Below, one piece after another: positions 25,557-33,873 of a DNA stretch of 64,000 nt (the first letter of the stretch is position 1; each line of letters begins with the position of its first letter). The notes under the pieces were generated by a model that searched no databases, was not told where the DNA came from, and saw only the letters and a program-made list of their open reading frames with translations. The stretch is taken from contig JAFXQM010000018.1 in assembly GCA_017527075.1 (NCBI GenBank), positions 79,537-143,536 on the forward strand, in the 5' to 3' direction. Source of the stretch: Selenomonadaceae bacterium. GTDB taxonomy: Bacteria > Bacillota > Negativicutes > Selenomonadales > Selenomonadaceae. The translations under genes and the position numbers were made by a program.

Positions 25557-27815
25557 ATGGCCGGGACAGATTTGGAGCGCGACGACAATCCTCAGCCGAG
25601 CGCGCCGAAGAAAAAGTCTTCAACGTTCCTGAAAGTTTTCATCGGACTGATAATTTTTATAATCGTGATGGCGGTCGGAGTTGGTATCGGATTCGTGACC
25701 GCAAATCTCAACGTCAAAGCAGATTTGTCGAAAGATATTTTGCCGCCCGCCTCCAGTCACATTTACGATTCGGCGGGCAACGAAATTGCAATCATTCACG
25801 CGACGGAAAATCGTGTGCCCGTCAAGATTGAGCAGATACCCGTCAACCTGCAAAACGCGTTCGTCGCAATCGAGGACAATCGTTTCTACGAGCACAAAGG
25901 TGTCGACCCGCGCGGACTTTTGCGCGCCTTTTACACGAACATCGTCCGCCAAGAAATTGCGGAAGGCGGCTCCACGATAACTCAGCAGCTGGCGAAGAAC
26001 GCTTACCTCACGCAGGACAGAACGATTAAGCGCAAGATTCAAGAAATTTTCCTCGCGCTGCAACTGGAGAAGCAATACACCAAGCAAGAAATCCTTGAGC
26101 TTTATCTTAACCAAATTTATTTCGGGCAGGGTGCTTACGGAGTGCAGGCGGCGGCGAAAACTTATTTCGGCAAGAACGTGGAGGATTTGAATTTGGCGGA
26201 GTGCGCCATGCTCGCCGGCATCCCCAAGAGCCCGAATTATTATTCGCCGTTCAACAATCTCAACGCCGCAATCGCTCGGCGCGACACCGTCCTTGACCAG
26301 ATGATAACTTACGGATACATCAGCCACAACGAAGCCTCCGCCGCGCGCCAGACTGAAATGGTTCTCGCGCCGCAAAACGTCCCCGAAAAACATAAGGACG
26401 CAATGTATTTTATCGAGTACGTCACGCAACTCCTCGTCGACAGATACGGCGCGGACGCTGTTTACAAGGAAGGCTTGCGCGTTTACACGACGATTGATTT
26501 GGATATGCAACGCCAAGCCGAATCTGCTCTGCTCACTTACCTGCCGCAATATTACACGGACGCAAACGGAATCGTTCAGCCGCAGGGAGCAATCGTCGCC
26601 GTGGAGCCCAAGACGGGTTACATCAAGGCGATGGTCGGCGGACGCGGCACTGACCAATTTAATCGCGCGACAATGGCCGAGCGTCAGCCCGGCTCCGCGT
26701 TCAAACCGTTTGTGTTCGTCGCGGGGCTTGAAAACGGTTACACGCCCGACACGGTGATTGAAGACAGCCCGATAACGATTGGCGATTGGTCTCCGCAAAA
26801 TTACAGCCGACGCTTCAGCGGCAACGTCACTCTCCGCACCGTCGCGATTTTTTCCATGAACGTGCCGACAGTCAAAATCGCGCAGGCTCTCGGAATCGAC
26901 AAGGCGATTTTTTACGCGCAGGAGATGGGCATTTCAACTTTTGTCCTGCAGGGCGACCCGAACGACGCAAACCTTGCCGTCTCTCTCGGCGGCCTCACTC
27001 GCGGCGTCATTCCCCTTGAAATCGCCAGCGCGTATGGAACGTTCGCGAACAGCGGCGTTTACATTCCGCACACGGCAATCACCAAAGTCCTCGACCGAAA
27101 CGGAAATATAATTTACGAAGCGAGCTTGGAAGGGCGACAGGTCATCACGCCCGAAAGTGCCGCAGACTTGACGAGCATGCTTGAGGACGTCATCACCAAG
27201 GGCACGGGCAAGGGCGCGGCGATTGGACGACCCGCCGCCGGCAAGACGGGCACGACCAGCGATTATCACGACGCGTGGTTCGTCGGTTACACGCCCGACT
27301 TGGTTGCCTCCGTGTGGATTGGCTGCGACGACAACAGCGAGCTTGAGGGCATCACGGGCGGCGACTTGCCCGCGACGATTTGGAGTCACTTCATGCAAAA
27401 CGCGCTGCTCAACGTCCCCGCGCATGACTTCGACGATTTGGTTGTCGACAGACGCCCAAGCAAAAACGTCGTCACCGAAGTCCGTGACAACAGCGGCCGC
27501 TCCCGCCGAGATTATTCTGAGGAAGAATCGCCGCGCAGAGATTATTATGAGCCCGAACCTTCTTATCATGAATCCGCGCCGACTTATCGTGAGCCCGAGC
27601 CCGATCATACTCAAAAGCCCGAAGGTGTGCCCGATTACTCCGAGCCCGCCGCTCCCGCTCCTGTTCATGAGCCTGAACCCGTTCGCGAGCCCGAACCCGT
27701 TTACAATGAACCTGCGCCCGTTTATCACGAGCCCGAGCCGGTTTATAATGAGCCGCCGCCCGCCGTCGATAACGCGCCCTCGTTCGACGACGAATTGTCC
27801 AAAGGAAGAAATTGA
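25557..27815 (+). CDS. Class A penicillin-binding protein (PBP1A family)
   Basis: This bifunctional enzyme polymerises and cross-links peptidoglycan at the outer face of the inner membrane. The 752-residue product has a short cytoplasmic tail, one transmembrane helix (about residues 24-48), and a GT51 transglycosylase domain with EDNRFYEHKGVD, GGSTITQQLAKN and RKIQEIFLALQLE. A transpeptidase domain follows with the active serine in PGSAFKPF (Ser380), SMN and KTGT (563-566). The last 110 residues or so are a disordered tail of Pro-Glu repeats (YNEPAPVYHEPEPVYNEP), such as may span the periplasm or bind partners. AGGAGG precedes the ATG. The gene lies between repeat copies C and D. Confidence 0.95.
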   Translation: MAGTDLERDDNPQPSAPKKKSSTFLKVFIGLIIFIIVMAVGVGIGFVTANLNVKADLSKDILPPASSHIYDSAGNEIAIIHATENRVPVKIEQIPVNLQNAFVAIEDNRFYEHKGVDPRGLLRAFYTNIVRQEIAEGGSTITQQLAKNAYLTQDRTIKRKIQEIFLALQLEKQYTKQEILELYLNQIYFGQGAYGVQAAAKTYFGKNVEDLNLAECAMLAGIPKSPNYYSPFNNLNAAIARRDTVLDQMITYGYISHNEASAARQTEMVLAPQNVPEKHKDAMYFIEYVTQLLVDRYGADAVYKEGLRVYTTIDLDMQRQAESALLTYLPQYYTDANGIVQPQGAIVAVEPKTGYIKAMVGGRGTDQFNRATMAERQPGSAFKPFVFVAGLENGYTPDTVIEDSPITIGDWSPQNYSRRFSGNVTLRTVAIFSMNVPTVKIAQALGIDKAIFYAQEMGISTFVLQGDPNDANLAVSLGGLTRGVIPLEIASAYGTFANSGVYIPHTAITKVLDRNGNIIYEASLEGRQVITPESAADLTSMLEDVITKGTGKGAAIGRPAAGKTGTTSDYHDAWFVGYTPDLVASVWIGCDDNSELEGITGGDLPATIWSHFMQNALLNVPAHDFDDLVVDRRPSKNVVTEVRDNSGRSRRDYSEEESPRRDYYEPEPSYHESAPTYREPEPDHTQKPEGVPDYSEPAAPAPVHEPEPVREPEPVYNEPAPVYHEPEPVYNEPPPAVDNAPSFDDELSKGRN

Positions 27816-27817
27816 GG

Positions 27818-28052
27818 CGAAGCTCGTCGCTTTGATTCAGCCGAGAAATTTCTTTTGAGTTTTTGATTTACTTTCTCTTTGCTTGCCCAAAGAGAAAGTA
27901 ACAAAGAGAAAGGGCACCTCGCGGGGCGGTTGCTCTCTCGTGGCTTGAACGTTGCGCCCGCCCGTGCCGCTCGTGCCCGCTGAATTCGCGTCACGCTCAT
28001 TACGCGGGCGGGGCCGTCCATCCGGGACGGCCTCAAAGTTCGTGATTCGTCG
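27818..28052 (-). repeat. Structured intergenic repeat, copy D
   Basis: This is an inverted copy. Read on minus, hairpin 1 has the longer arms GGCCGTCC/GGACGGCC, hairpin 2 is of the type seen in B, and hairpin 3 is TTACTTTCTCTTTG/CAAAGAGAAAGTAA. The loop GGCAAG keeps four of the five pairs with GTGCC. It occupies the whole gap between the PBP and pilT genes. Confidence 0.9.
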
Positions 28053-28070
28053 ATTATCAAGGAGAAGTCA

Positions 28071-29054
28071 ATGCTTGAAAAAATTTTATCGGAAGCGGTG
28101 CGCCTCGACGCCTCGGATGTTCATCTGACCGTCGGGCAACCGCCCTTTTTTCGTGTCGCGGGAGAACTTTTCCAAGCGGGCGAAATTTTATCTGCGCGGG
28201 CTGTCGAAAGTTTTTTGGACGAAATTTTATCGCCGCGCCTGAAAGATGAACTCGAAAAAAATTTGGCGATTGATTTCTCTCACGTCGACGAAAAAATTTC
28301 CCGACGCTTCCGAGTCAACGTTTACCGCCAGAGAAATTTTCCCGCGCTTGCCTTCCGACTCATCGCGAAAAAAATTCCGACGCTCGACGAACTCGGAGCA
28401 CCCGCCGCGCTCAAAAAATTTTTTCCCGCCGCGCAAGGTTTAATCCTCGTGACGGGCAGGACGGGTTCGGGCAAATCGACGACACTCGCCGCCTTCCTCG
28501 ACGCGCTGATAAAAATGCGCCCGTGCCATTTATTGACGCTCGAAGACCCGATTGAGTTTGAGTACTCGGCGGAAAAATCTTTCGTCAGCCAGCGCGAACT
28601 CGGTCAGGATTTTTTGAACTTCGCGGCGGCGGTTCGGACGGCAATGCGCGAAATGCCCGACGTGCTTTTAATCGGCGAGATTCGCGACGCGGAAACGATG
28701 CACGCGGCGTTGGAAGCGTCGGCGGCGGGCGTGTTGGTCTTGGCGACACTGCACACGCGCTCGGCGGCGGAAACTGCCATGCGTGTCGAAACGATGTTTC
28801 CGCTCGTTCAGCGCGACGCAATCCGCGACCTGTTCGCCGACGAATTCAGCGCGATAATCTCTCAGCAGCTCGTGAAGACTTCGGGCGGGCGACGGTGTGC
28901 GGCTGAAGTTTTGCTCGCCAATCCCGCGGCGCGTTCATTGATTCGCCAGGGAAAATATTTGCAGCTCCCGAACGTGATGATGAGCGGGCGCGCGCAGGGC
29001 ATGCAGACGATGGATTTTGCTTTGAAGGAATTGGGAGTGAAAAGTCAGCCATGA
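28071..29054 (+). CDS. pilT: PilT-type twitching/retraction ATPase
   Basis: PilT is the hexameric ATPase that retracts type IV pili, driving twitching and DNA uptake. The 327-residue product shows DASDVHLTVGQPP near the N-terminus, Walker A GRTGSGKST (from residue 129), the Asp box EDPIEFEY, Walker B DVLLIGEIRD and the His box LATLHT, in the usual order. The tail LPNVMMSGRAQGMQTMDFAL is typical of PilT. It opens a cluster with a Sel1 protein and pilC; no assembly ATPase PilB is in the window. The stop overlaps the next start by 4 bases. Confidence 0.93.
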   Translation: MLEKILSEAVRLDASDVHLTVGQPPFFRVAGELFQAGEILSARAVESFLDEILSPRLKDELEKNLAIDFSHVDEKISRRFRVNVYRQRNFPALAFRLIAKKIPTLDELGAPAALKKFFPAAQGLILVTGRTGSGKSTTLAAFLDALIKMRPCHLLTLEDPIEFEYSAEKSFVSQRELGQDFLNFAAAVRTAMREMPDVLLIGEIRDAETMHAALEASAAGVLVLATLHTRSAAETAMRVETMFPLVQRDAIRDLFADEFSAIISQQLVKTSGGRRCAAEVLLANPAARSLIRQGKYLQLPNVMMSGRAQGMQTMDFALKELGVKSQP

Positions 29055-29509
29055 AGATGACACGCGAGGACAAATATCGAATCAAGGTGCTGAAGAAAAA
29101 AATTTCCGCCAGCGACTTGGATGCCATGATGGAATACGCCCAAAGATATCAGAATGAATTTCCCGAAGAGGTGACGCCCGCCGTCGCGAAAAGAATGGTG
29201 CGCTGCTACAAAACCTGCATGAAGGCCGGCAACTTGACTGCGGCGTTGAATTTGGGTGCCATGTACTACGGCGGAGAATTTATCCCGCGCGACTTCCGAA
29301 AAGCCGTCCGCTGCTACAAAAAGGCGACGCGCTCCGATGATTTGGAAACTTGGCTGTGGGCGTGGACGAATCTCGGCTACTGCTACTATTACGGGCGCGA
29401 CATTCCCGTCGACGACGAAAAGGCTTTCAACTGTTACATGCGCGCGGCACTCCGTGGCGGAGCCAATGCCCTCTACAAAATCGGTGCGCGCTTTACGGAA
29501 TCGGCATGA
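29051..29509 (+). CDS. Sel1-repeat (TPR-like) protein, frameshifted near its end
   Basis: The 152-residue frame has Sel1-type units: AALNLGAMYYGGEFIPRDFRKAVRCYKKA and TNLGYCYYYGRDIPVDDEKAFNCYMRAA, and the start of a third (GGANALYKIG). It then leaves the pattern and stops. In the next frame the third unit continues (ALYGIGMKKNIYKALNMLAKAE), so a single base seems to be missing near 29485-29492. Sel1 proteins are scaffolds for protein contacts. Between pilT and pilC it may be a pilus accessory protein. Its start overlaps the pilT stop. Confidence 0.75.
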   Translation: MKMTREDKYRIKVLKKKISASDLDAMMEYAQRYQNEFPEEVTPAVAKRMVRCYKTCMKAGNLTAALNLGAMYYGGEFIPRDFRKAVRCYKKATRSDDLETWLWAWTNLGYCYYYGRDIPVDDEKAFNCYMRAALRGGANALYKIGARFTESA

Positions 29510-29682
29510 AAAAAAATATTTACAAGGCGTTGAACATGCTCGCGAAGGCTGAGATAAAAACTTACGACAAAATAAAAGAGCGCGACCCGTTCGCGGCGTC
29601 CCTCTTGCCGAAGATAAAACGAATGCTTGCCGAGGCGCGGGCGCAAGTCGAACAGGATTTGGGGCTGAATGAAAAAATTTAA
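29506..29682 (+). pseudogene. Out-of-frame end of the Sel1-repeat protein
   Basis: From ATG 29506, which overlaps the upstream stop as ATGA, this frame reads KKNIYKALNMLAKAE and ends in a basic and acidic helix (MLAEARAQVEQDLGL). It completes the broken third Sel1 unit of the previous gene. It could be translated by coupling as a 58-residue piece, but I think it is the severed C-terminus. Confidence 0.65.
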
Positions 29683-30865
29683 GTACAGAGGATACGACGC
29701 GCAGGCGAGCGAAATGGTCGGCACGCTGGAGGCGGAAAGTTACTCGGAGGCTTACGCCGCGCTGAACTTTCAGGGCGTGACGGTCGTCAAACTCGAACAG
29801 GCGGGCACAAACTTTTCGCAGGTCGCAGAAAATTTTTTCCTCAAGCTGAAACTCGGCGGGCAGTGGAAGGCAATTTTCTTCCGCGAACTGAGCGTCATGC
29901 TCGGCGTGATGACTTTGCACGATTCGTTGAGGACTTTGGCGGGCGCGGCGAAGAATCACCCGTCGGAAAAAATTTTGACGGAGCTGACGGCGGCTGTCGC
30001 GGAGGGCGAAAATTTTTCGGCGGCACTGGCGCGTTACGAAATAATTTTCGGCGGCGACGCAATTCAATCGGTGGACATCGGCGAGAGAAGCGGAAACCTC
30101 AAAGACGTGACGGCAAGCTTGGCGGTTCAACTCGAACGAAATTATTCGACGGAGAAAAAAGTTCGCGGCGCAATGTATTACCCGACGTTCGTGCTGCTGG
30201 CGGCGTTCGCGGCGGCGATAATCCTCGTCAACGTAACCTTGCCCGTCTTTGAAAATTTTTTTGAATCTCAAGGCGGAGAACTTCCGCTCGTGACTTTAAT
30301 TCTTCTGCGCGGCGGAAAATTTTTCTCGGAGCACTGGCTGTCGGTCATGTTAATGTTGGCGGCGAGTGCGGCGGCGTGCGCGTGGATTGTTCACGAGGTC
30401 GCGACGGTAAAATTTTTTTTGGACAAGCTGAAATTGAACGTAAAACTTTTGCGCGAGGTTGAGCTGCGAAATTTTTTCGGGCGGCTGAGTTTTCTTTTGG
30501 AGAGCGGCGTGACTTTGGACGAGGCGTTGAAACTTTGCGCGGCGGCGAGTAAAAATCTTGTCACGAAAAAAATTTTGGGCGAGATAAAATTTTCGGTGGA
30601 GCGCGGCGCGAGTCTGAGTTCGCAGGTCGCCAAAGAAAAATTCCCGCCGCTGTACGTGGGCTTAATCACCACGGGCGAGGCGGGCGGCGAGCTGGTCAAC
30701 ATGCTCCGTCAGTGCGAATCGATGGCGGATTTTGAAGTCGAAGAAATTTTGCGGACGCTGCCGGCCAAGGCGGAAATTTTCGGGACGCTGCTTGCCGGCT
30801 TAATCGTGGCGACGTTGGTCTTCGCGGTCATGCTCCCGATTTTGGACACGACGACTTTGCTGTGA
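29669..30865 (+). CDS. pilC: PilC/GspF-type inner-membrane platform protein
   Basis: PilC forms the inner-membrane base on which the pilus ATPases act. The 398-residue product begins with the strand KFKYRGYDAQASEMVGTLEA of the family. It has two T2SSF repeats (FFRELSVMLGVMTLHDSLRTL near residue 70, and FFGRLSFLLESGVTLDEALKL near 270), each followed by membrane helices (YYPTFVLLAAFAAAIILVN; the C-terminal TLLAGLIVATLVFAVMLP). It overlaps the end of the Sel1 gene by 14 bases. Repeat copy E separates it from ftsE. Confidence 0.92.
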   Translation: MKKFKYRGYDAQASEMVGTLEAESYSEAYAALNFQGVTVVKLEQAGTNFSQVAENFFLKLKLGGQWKAIFFRELSVMLGVMTLHDSLRTLAGAAKNHPSEKILTELTAAVAEGENFSAALARYEIIFGGDAIQSVDIGERSGNLKDVTASLAVQLERNYSTEKKVRGAMYYPTFVLLAAFAAAIILVNVTLPVFENFFESQGGELPLVTLILLRGGKFFSEHWLSVMLMLAASAAACAWIVHEVATVKFFLDKLKLNVKLLREVELRNFFGRLSFLLESGVTLDEALKLCAAASKNLVTKKILGEIKFSVERGASLSSQVAKEKFPPLYVGLITTGEAGGELVNMLRQCESMADFEVEEILRTLPAKAEIFGTLLAGLIVATLVFAVMLPILDTTTLL

Positions 30866-30867
30866 AA

Positions 30868-31077
30868 GAGAGGCCGTCAAGGATGACGGCCGCGCCGCGT
30901 CTGACGCCGTGATGGCGTCATCCGGCGCACACCAAGCACGGGTAATTCGTTACTCCGAATCACGAACGACCGACGCCCCTGCGAGGTGCCCTTTCTCTTT
31001 GCTTCTTTCTCTTTGGGCACGCAAAGAGAAAGAAGATTTCAAAACTCAAAAGAAATTGACGGTTCAATCGAAGGAGG
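30868..31077 (+). repeat. Structured intergenic repeat, copy E
   Basis: Same orientation as A. Hairpin 1 is identical to that of A, and hairpin 3 is CTTCTTTCTCTTTG/CAAAGAGAAAGAAG with loop GGCACG matched to GTGCC. Its right end (AATCGAAGGAGG) supplies the Shine-Dalgarno sequence of ftsE, so the element is part of the functional 5' leader of that gene. Confidence 0.9.
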
Positions 31078-31081
31078 AAAA

Positions 31082-31810
31082 ATGATTCATCTGAAAGACG
31101 TGACGAAAATTTATAAGGAGAATAACGTCCTTGCCCTCGACAAAGTCAGCCTCGACATTGAACGCGGCGAATTCGTTTTTATCGTCGGCACATCGGGCAG
31201 CGGCAAATCCACGCTCATGAAACTTTTAATGCACGAGGAAGTCGCAACGTCCGGCAGCATCGTCGTCAACGGCAAAGACGTCACGAAACTCAAGCCAAAG
31301 GAAGTTCCTTACCTGCGCCGCTCGCTCGGCGTCATCTTCCAAGATTATCGCCTGCTGGAGGACAAGACCGTTTATGAGAACGTCGCCTTCGCCATGCAGG
31401 TCATCGAAGCCCCGCGCCGAATCATGCAGCGCAGCGTCAACACCGTGCTCGATATCGTCGGACTGCGCGATAAGTTCAAAAGTTTTCCGTCGCAACTTTC
31501 GGGCGGCGAACAGCAGCGAGTCGCCATTGCCCGCGCGATTGTCAACGACCCGCGAATCGTCATAGCCGACGAGCCCACGGGCAACCTCGACCCCGAAACG
31601 AGCTGGGACATCATGGACATCTTTCAGCGAATCAACGCGGCGGGCACGACGATTGTCATGGCGACGCACGATAAAACTATCGTCGACCAAATGCAGCGGC
31701 GGGTCATTGCGATTGCCGGCGGAAAAATCATTCGTGACGAGGCGCGCGGCGTTTACTCCGAAAATCCTCCTCAGCCGCAAACGACCTTCGACAAATTTTT
31801 TTACAGGTGA
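31082..31810 (+). CDS. ftsE: Cell division ATP-binding protein FtsE
   Basis: FtsE is the ATPase of the FtsEX complex, which couples the divisome to peptidoglycan hydrolases. The 242-residue product has Walker [10 protein letters not shown] (36-44), the FtsE-specific stretch [18 protein letters not shown], signature LSGGEQQR, Walker [18 protein letters not shown] and [10 protein letters not shown]. FtsX normally follows directly. Here four prepilin-like genes follow instead, starting 4 bases after the stop. The ATG is preceded by AAGGAGG from repeat copy E. An ABC ATPase of another exporter is less likely because of the close fit to FtsE. Confidence 0.92.
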   Translation: MIHLKDVTKIYKENNVLALDKVSLDIERGEFVFIVGTSGSGKSTLMKLLMHEEVATSGSIVVNGKDVTKLKPKEVPYLRRSLGVIFQDYRLLEDKTVYENVAFAMQVIEAPRRIMQRSVNTVLDIVGLRDKFKSFPSQLSGGEQQRVAIARAIVNDPRIVIADEPTGNLDPETSWDIMDIFQRINAAGTTIVMATHDKTIVDQMQRRVIAIAGGKIIRDEARGVYSENPPQPQTTFDKFFYR

Positions 31811-31814
31811 AGTC

Positions 31815-32342
31815 ATGCAAAAAGGTTTCGCGACACTTGAAATAATTTTCGCCGTGATGATTTTCGCTCTGCTGGCGGGCGCGGCTCTGCCCAACGCCAC
31901 TCGCGTCCTGGAAATATCTTCACTCGATTACGAGACCAAAAGACTTTACAGCGAACTGCGATTCGCTCAAGCCCTCAGCCGCGATTCAAAAGTTGAGACA
32001 GCTCCCATGGGCGGAAAATTTGAGTTTGAGTCTAAGCCCGGCGTGACCGTGATGATAAATTCTTTGAACTCATCAATCCGCCCGGACAACTGGAAAATTT
32101 TCCGCGACAAAGATTTTGATGACAAAATTCTCCGCGAGCAACATTATCTTCGCAACGGCGAAAAATTTTCGTTCAAGGGCAACCTGCAAAAAATTTCTTT
32201 CGACAGCGCGGGCAAGCCGAAAGGCATGAACGACGCTGCCGCCGACGGAACTTTGACTTTGACGACGAGGAGCGGGCGAGACAAATCGATTATCGTCTTC
32301 AACAGCGTCGGACGGATTCTCGTCGGGCGCGACCATGATTAA
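31815..32342 (+). CDS. Type IV prepilin-like protein (GspH-like)
   Basis: The N-terminus MQKGFATLEIIFAVMIFALL has the prepilin cleavage site (KG|F), glutamate at position +5 and a hydrophobic helix. The mature protein of about 170 residues is rich in strands. It would be cleaved by a prepilin peptidase (none in the window) and act as a minor pseudopilin in pilus priming or competence. It starts 4 bases after ftsE and overlaps the next gene by 8 bases, so all these genes form one operon. Confidence 0.82.
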   Translation: MQKGFATLEIIFAVMIFALLAGAALPNATRVLEISSLDYETKRLYSELRFAQALSRDSKVETAPMGGKFEFESKPGVTVMINSLNSSIRPDNWKIFRDKDFDDKILREQHYLRNGEKFSFKGNLQKISFDSAGKPKGMNDAAADGTLTLTTRSGRDKSIIVFNSVGRILVGRDHD

Positions 32343-32748
32343 GGCACTCAGAAACGAGCGCGGCTTCCTGCTCTTGGACGTCGTCCTCTTGACGCTGATA
32401 ACTTCCTTCGCGGCGGTGGTTTTGCTCAACGCTCATCCGCAGGCGAAAAATCCTCACTCGACGCTCAAACTCACCGCGCTCCACTTGGCGGACGAGCAGC
32501 TGGCTTACTTGGAAAGTTTCGGGGATTCGGGCGAGCTTCAAGCGGACAGTTATCCTTTTCTGGGCGAGAGCGAAGATTTGGTCACGGAAAATTTTTCCGA
32601 TGAAATTCCGATTGAATTCTCCGTCACCACGCGCGTCGACGAGCTTGGAGGAAATTTGTATCGCGCGGTCGTCACGGTCGGCTGGCAGGCGGAAGGAAAA
32701 GATTTTGAGATTGAATCGGAAAGGACGATTCGTTTTGTTCCAAAATAA
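32335..32748 (+). CDS. Minor pseudopilin with Asp at +5
   Basis: The 137-residue product starts MIKALRNERGFLLLDVVLLTLI, a prepilin-type segment with cleavage after RG. Position +5 is aspartate, not the usual glutamate needed for methylation and assembly, a feature of some minor pseudopilins such as GspK (which lack Glu5). The rest is a small strand-rich domain. It overlaps the previous gene by 8 bases and its 3' end overlaps the next start. Confidence 0.75.
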   Translation: MIKALRNERGFLLLDVVLLTLITSFAAVVLLNAHPQAKNPHSTLKLTALHLADEQLAYLESFGDSGELQADSYPFLGESEDLVTENFSDEIPIEFSVTTRVDELGGNLYRAVVTVGWQAEGKDFEIESERTIRFVPK

Positions 32749-33352
32749 ATTTCACAGCGGCGGGTTCGTGTTTGCGGAGTTCGCGATTGCCCTGCCGCTT
32801 TTAATTTTGCTCATGGGCGGGCTGGCTTTGGTCGGCACAAAAATTTTTCACGCAAGCCGAGAGCAAATGACAAATTATATTTTGGAGTCGGAAGCGCAAT
32901 ATCTCATGGAGCGCGTCACTCAGGAGGCACGGGTCGCCAAGTCAGTTAAGGTCACGCCGCTCACGAAAGATACAGACAAACTTGAAATTCACTACCACAC
33001 GGGCGGCGCGGACGACAAAAACGAAATTACCGTGGCGGACATCTGGGAGACGAGATTTTTTATTCCGCACGGTCGGCAGGATAAAGACGGGCAATTTTAT
33101 TTCGCGAACATAAACGCCAAGCGACAGGACGACGGCAAATACGGTCATCCGATAACCGGTTCGATACCCTCCGAGAAACCAAACTTTGCTCCGTTCGGCG
33201 ATACGAAAATCACTCGCTTCAAATTCAAAAGGCACGGAAAAATTTTGCACGTGTCGCTGGAAATGCAAAGCATGGAGGTCGTCGACGAGGACAAAGAGCC
33301 AAAAAAAATAAGACTCAACACTGCGGTCTTCATGCCCGCCTGCGAGGATTAA
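32735..33352 (+). CDS. Prepilin-like protein (GspJ/PilW-like)
   Basis: From TTG 32735 the product has about 205 residues: FQNKFHSGGFVFAEFAIALPLL holds the cleavage site GG|F with glutamate at +5, then a hydrophobic helix and a polar, strand-rich mature domain (NYILESEAQYLMERVTQEAR is the helix continuation). No ATG fits. The TTG lies 12-14 bases after GGAAAGGA within the end of the preceding gene, so the start is inferred. The size and the helix resemble minor pilins of the PilW/GspJ type. Confidence 0.72.
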   Translation: MFQNKFHSGGFVFAEFAIALPLLILLMGGLALVGTKIFHASREQMTNYILESEAQYLMERVTQEARVAKSVKVTPLTKDTDKLEIHYHTGGADDKNEITVADIWETRFFIPHGRQDKDGQFYFANINAKRQDDGKYGHPITGSIPSEKPNFAPFGDTKITRFKFKRHGKILHVSLEMQSMEVVDEDKEPKKIRLNTAVFMPACED

Positions 33353-33362
33353 GGAGGCAGTG

Positions 33363-33872
33363 ATGAGTCAGAAAGGTTTCGCGACAATTTTCGGGCTGAT
33401 TTTGATTTTGGCGGTCGCGTTGTGCGCCAAGAGCATTCAAGAATCGGAAATGAATTATTCATACGCGGCGGCGGATTATCAAATGGAATTTGAACTTCAG
33501 AACGCGGCAATCAGCGGCATTTACATTGCGGCGGAGAATTTAAATGACGACTCACAACCCGAACCGTTGAGTTGGACGATTGAGCACGCGGACGACAAAC
33601 ATCGGCTGAAAAAAATTTACGTGACGGTTTGGGGCAAGCGGCTGGACGGTGACGACCGGAAGATAATACGTTACAAGGTGACACAATATTCTCCCACCAA
33701 AAAATACACGGAAATTGACAGGAAGTCCGGATACATTTTGTTCAGCGTGGCGAAGAGTTCAAACGAGCGCATGGACGGAGAAATTTTTCGGAGCGCGTTC
33801 GCTTACGTGCTGTCGGATGAAGATGACAAGAAAATTTATTTCATGGGACCGAAGGAAAAAGATAATGATTGA
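33363..33872 (+). CDS. Prepilin-like exported protein (PilX/GspK position)
   Basis: The 169-residue product begins MSQKGFATIFGLILILAVALC, with a prepilin-like KG|F site and a hydrophobic segment but no glutamate at +5. It continues with LNYSYAAADYQMEFELQNAAI-like helix spacing as in PilX proteins. The ATG at 33363 follows AGGAGG by 5 bases; the GTG at 33360 is too close. It is the last gene of the pseudopilin operon and converges with the ABC permease gene. Confidence 0.68.
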   Translation: MSQKGFATIFGLILILAVALCAKSIQESEMNYSYAAADYQMEFELQNAAISGIYIAAENLNDDSQPEPLSWTIEHADDKHRLKKIYVTVWGKRLDGDDRKIIRYKVTQYSPTKKYTEIDRKSGYILFSVAKSSNERMDGEIFRSAFAYVLSDEDDKKIYFMGPKEKDND

Positions 33873-33873
33873 T

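Noticed and set aside
29506..29530. Programmed frameshift at the A8 run of the Sel1 gene
   Set aside because: The frame-0 stop lies before the A-run, so slippage there could not rescue the frame.
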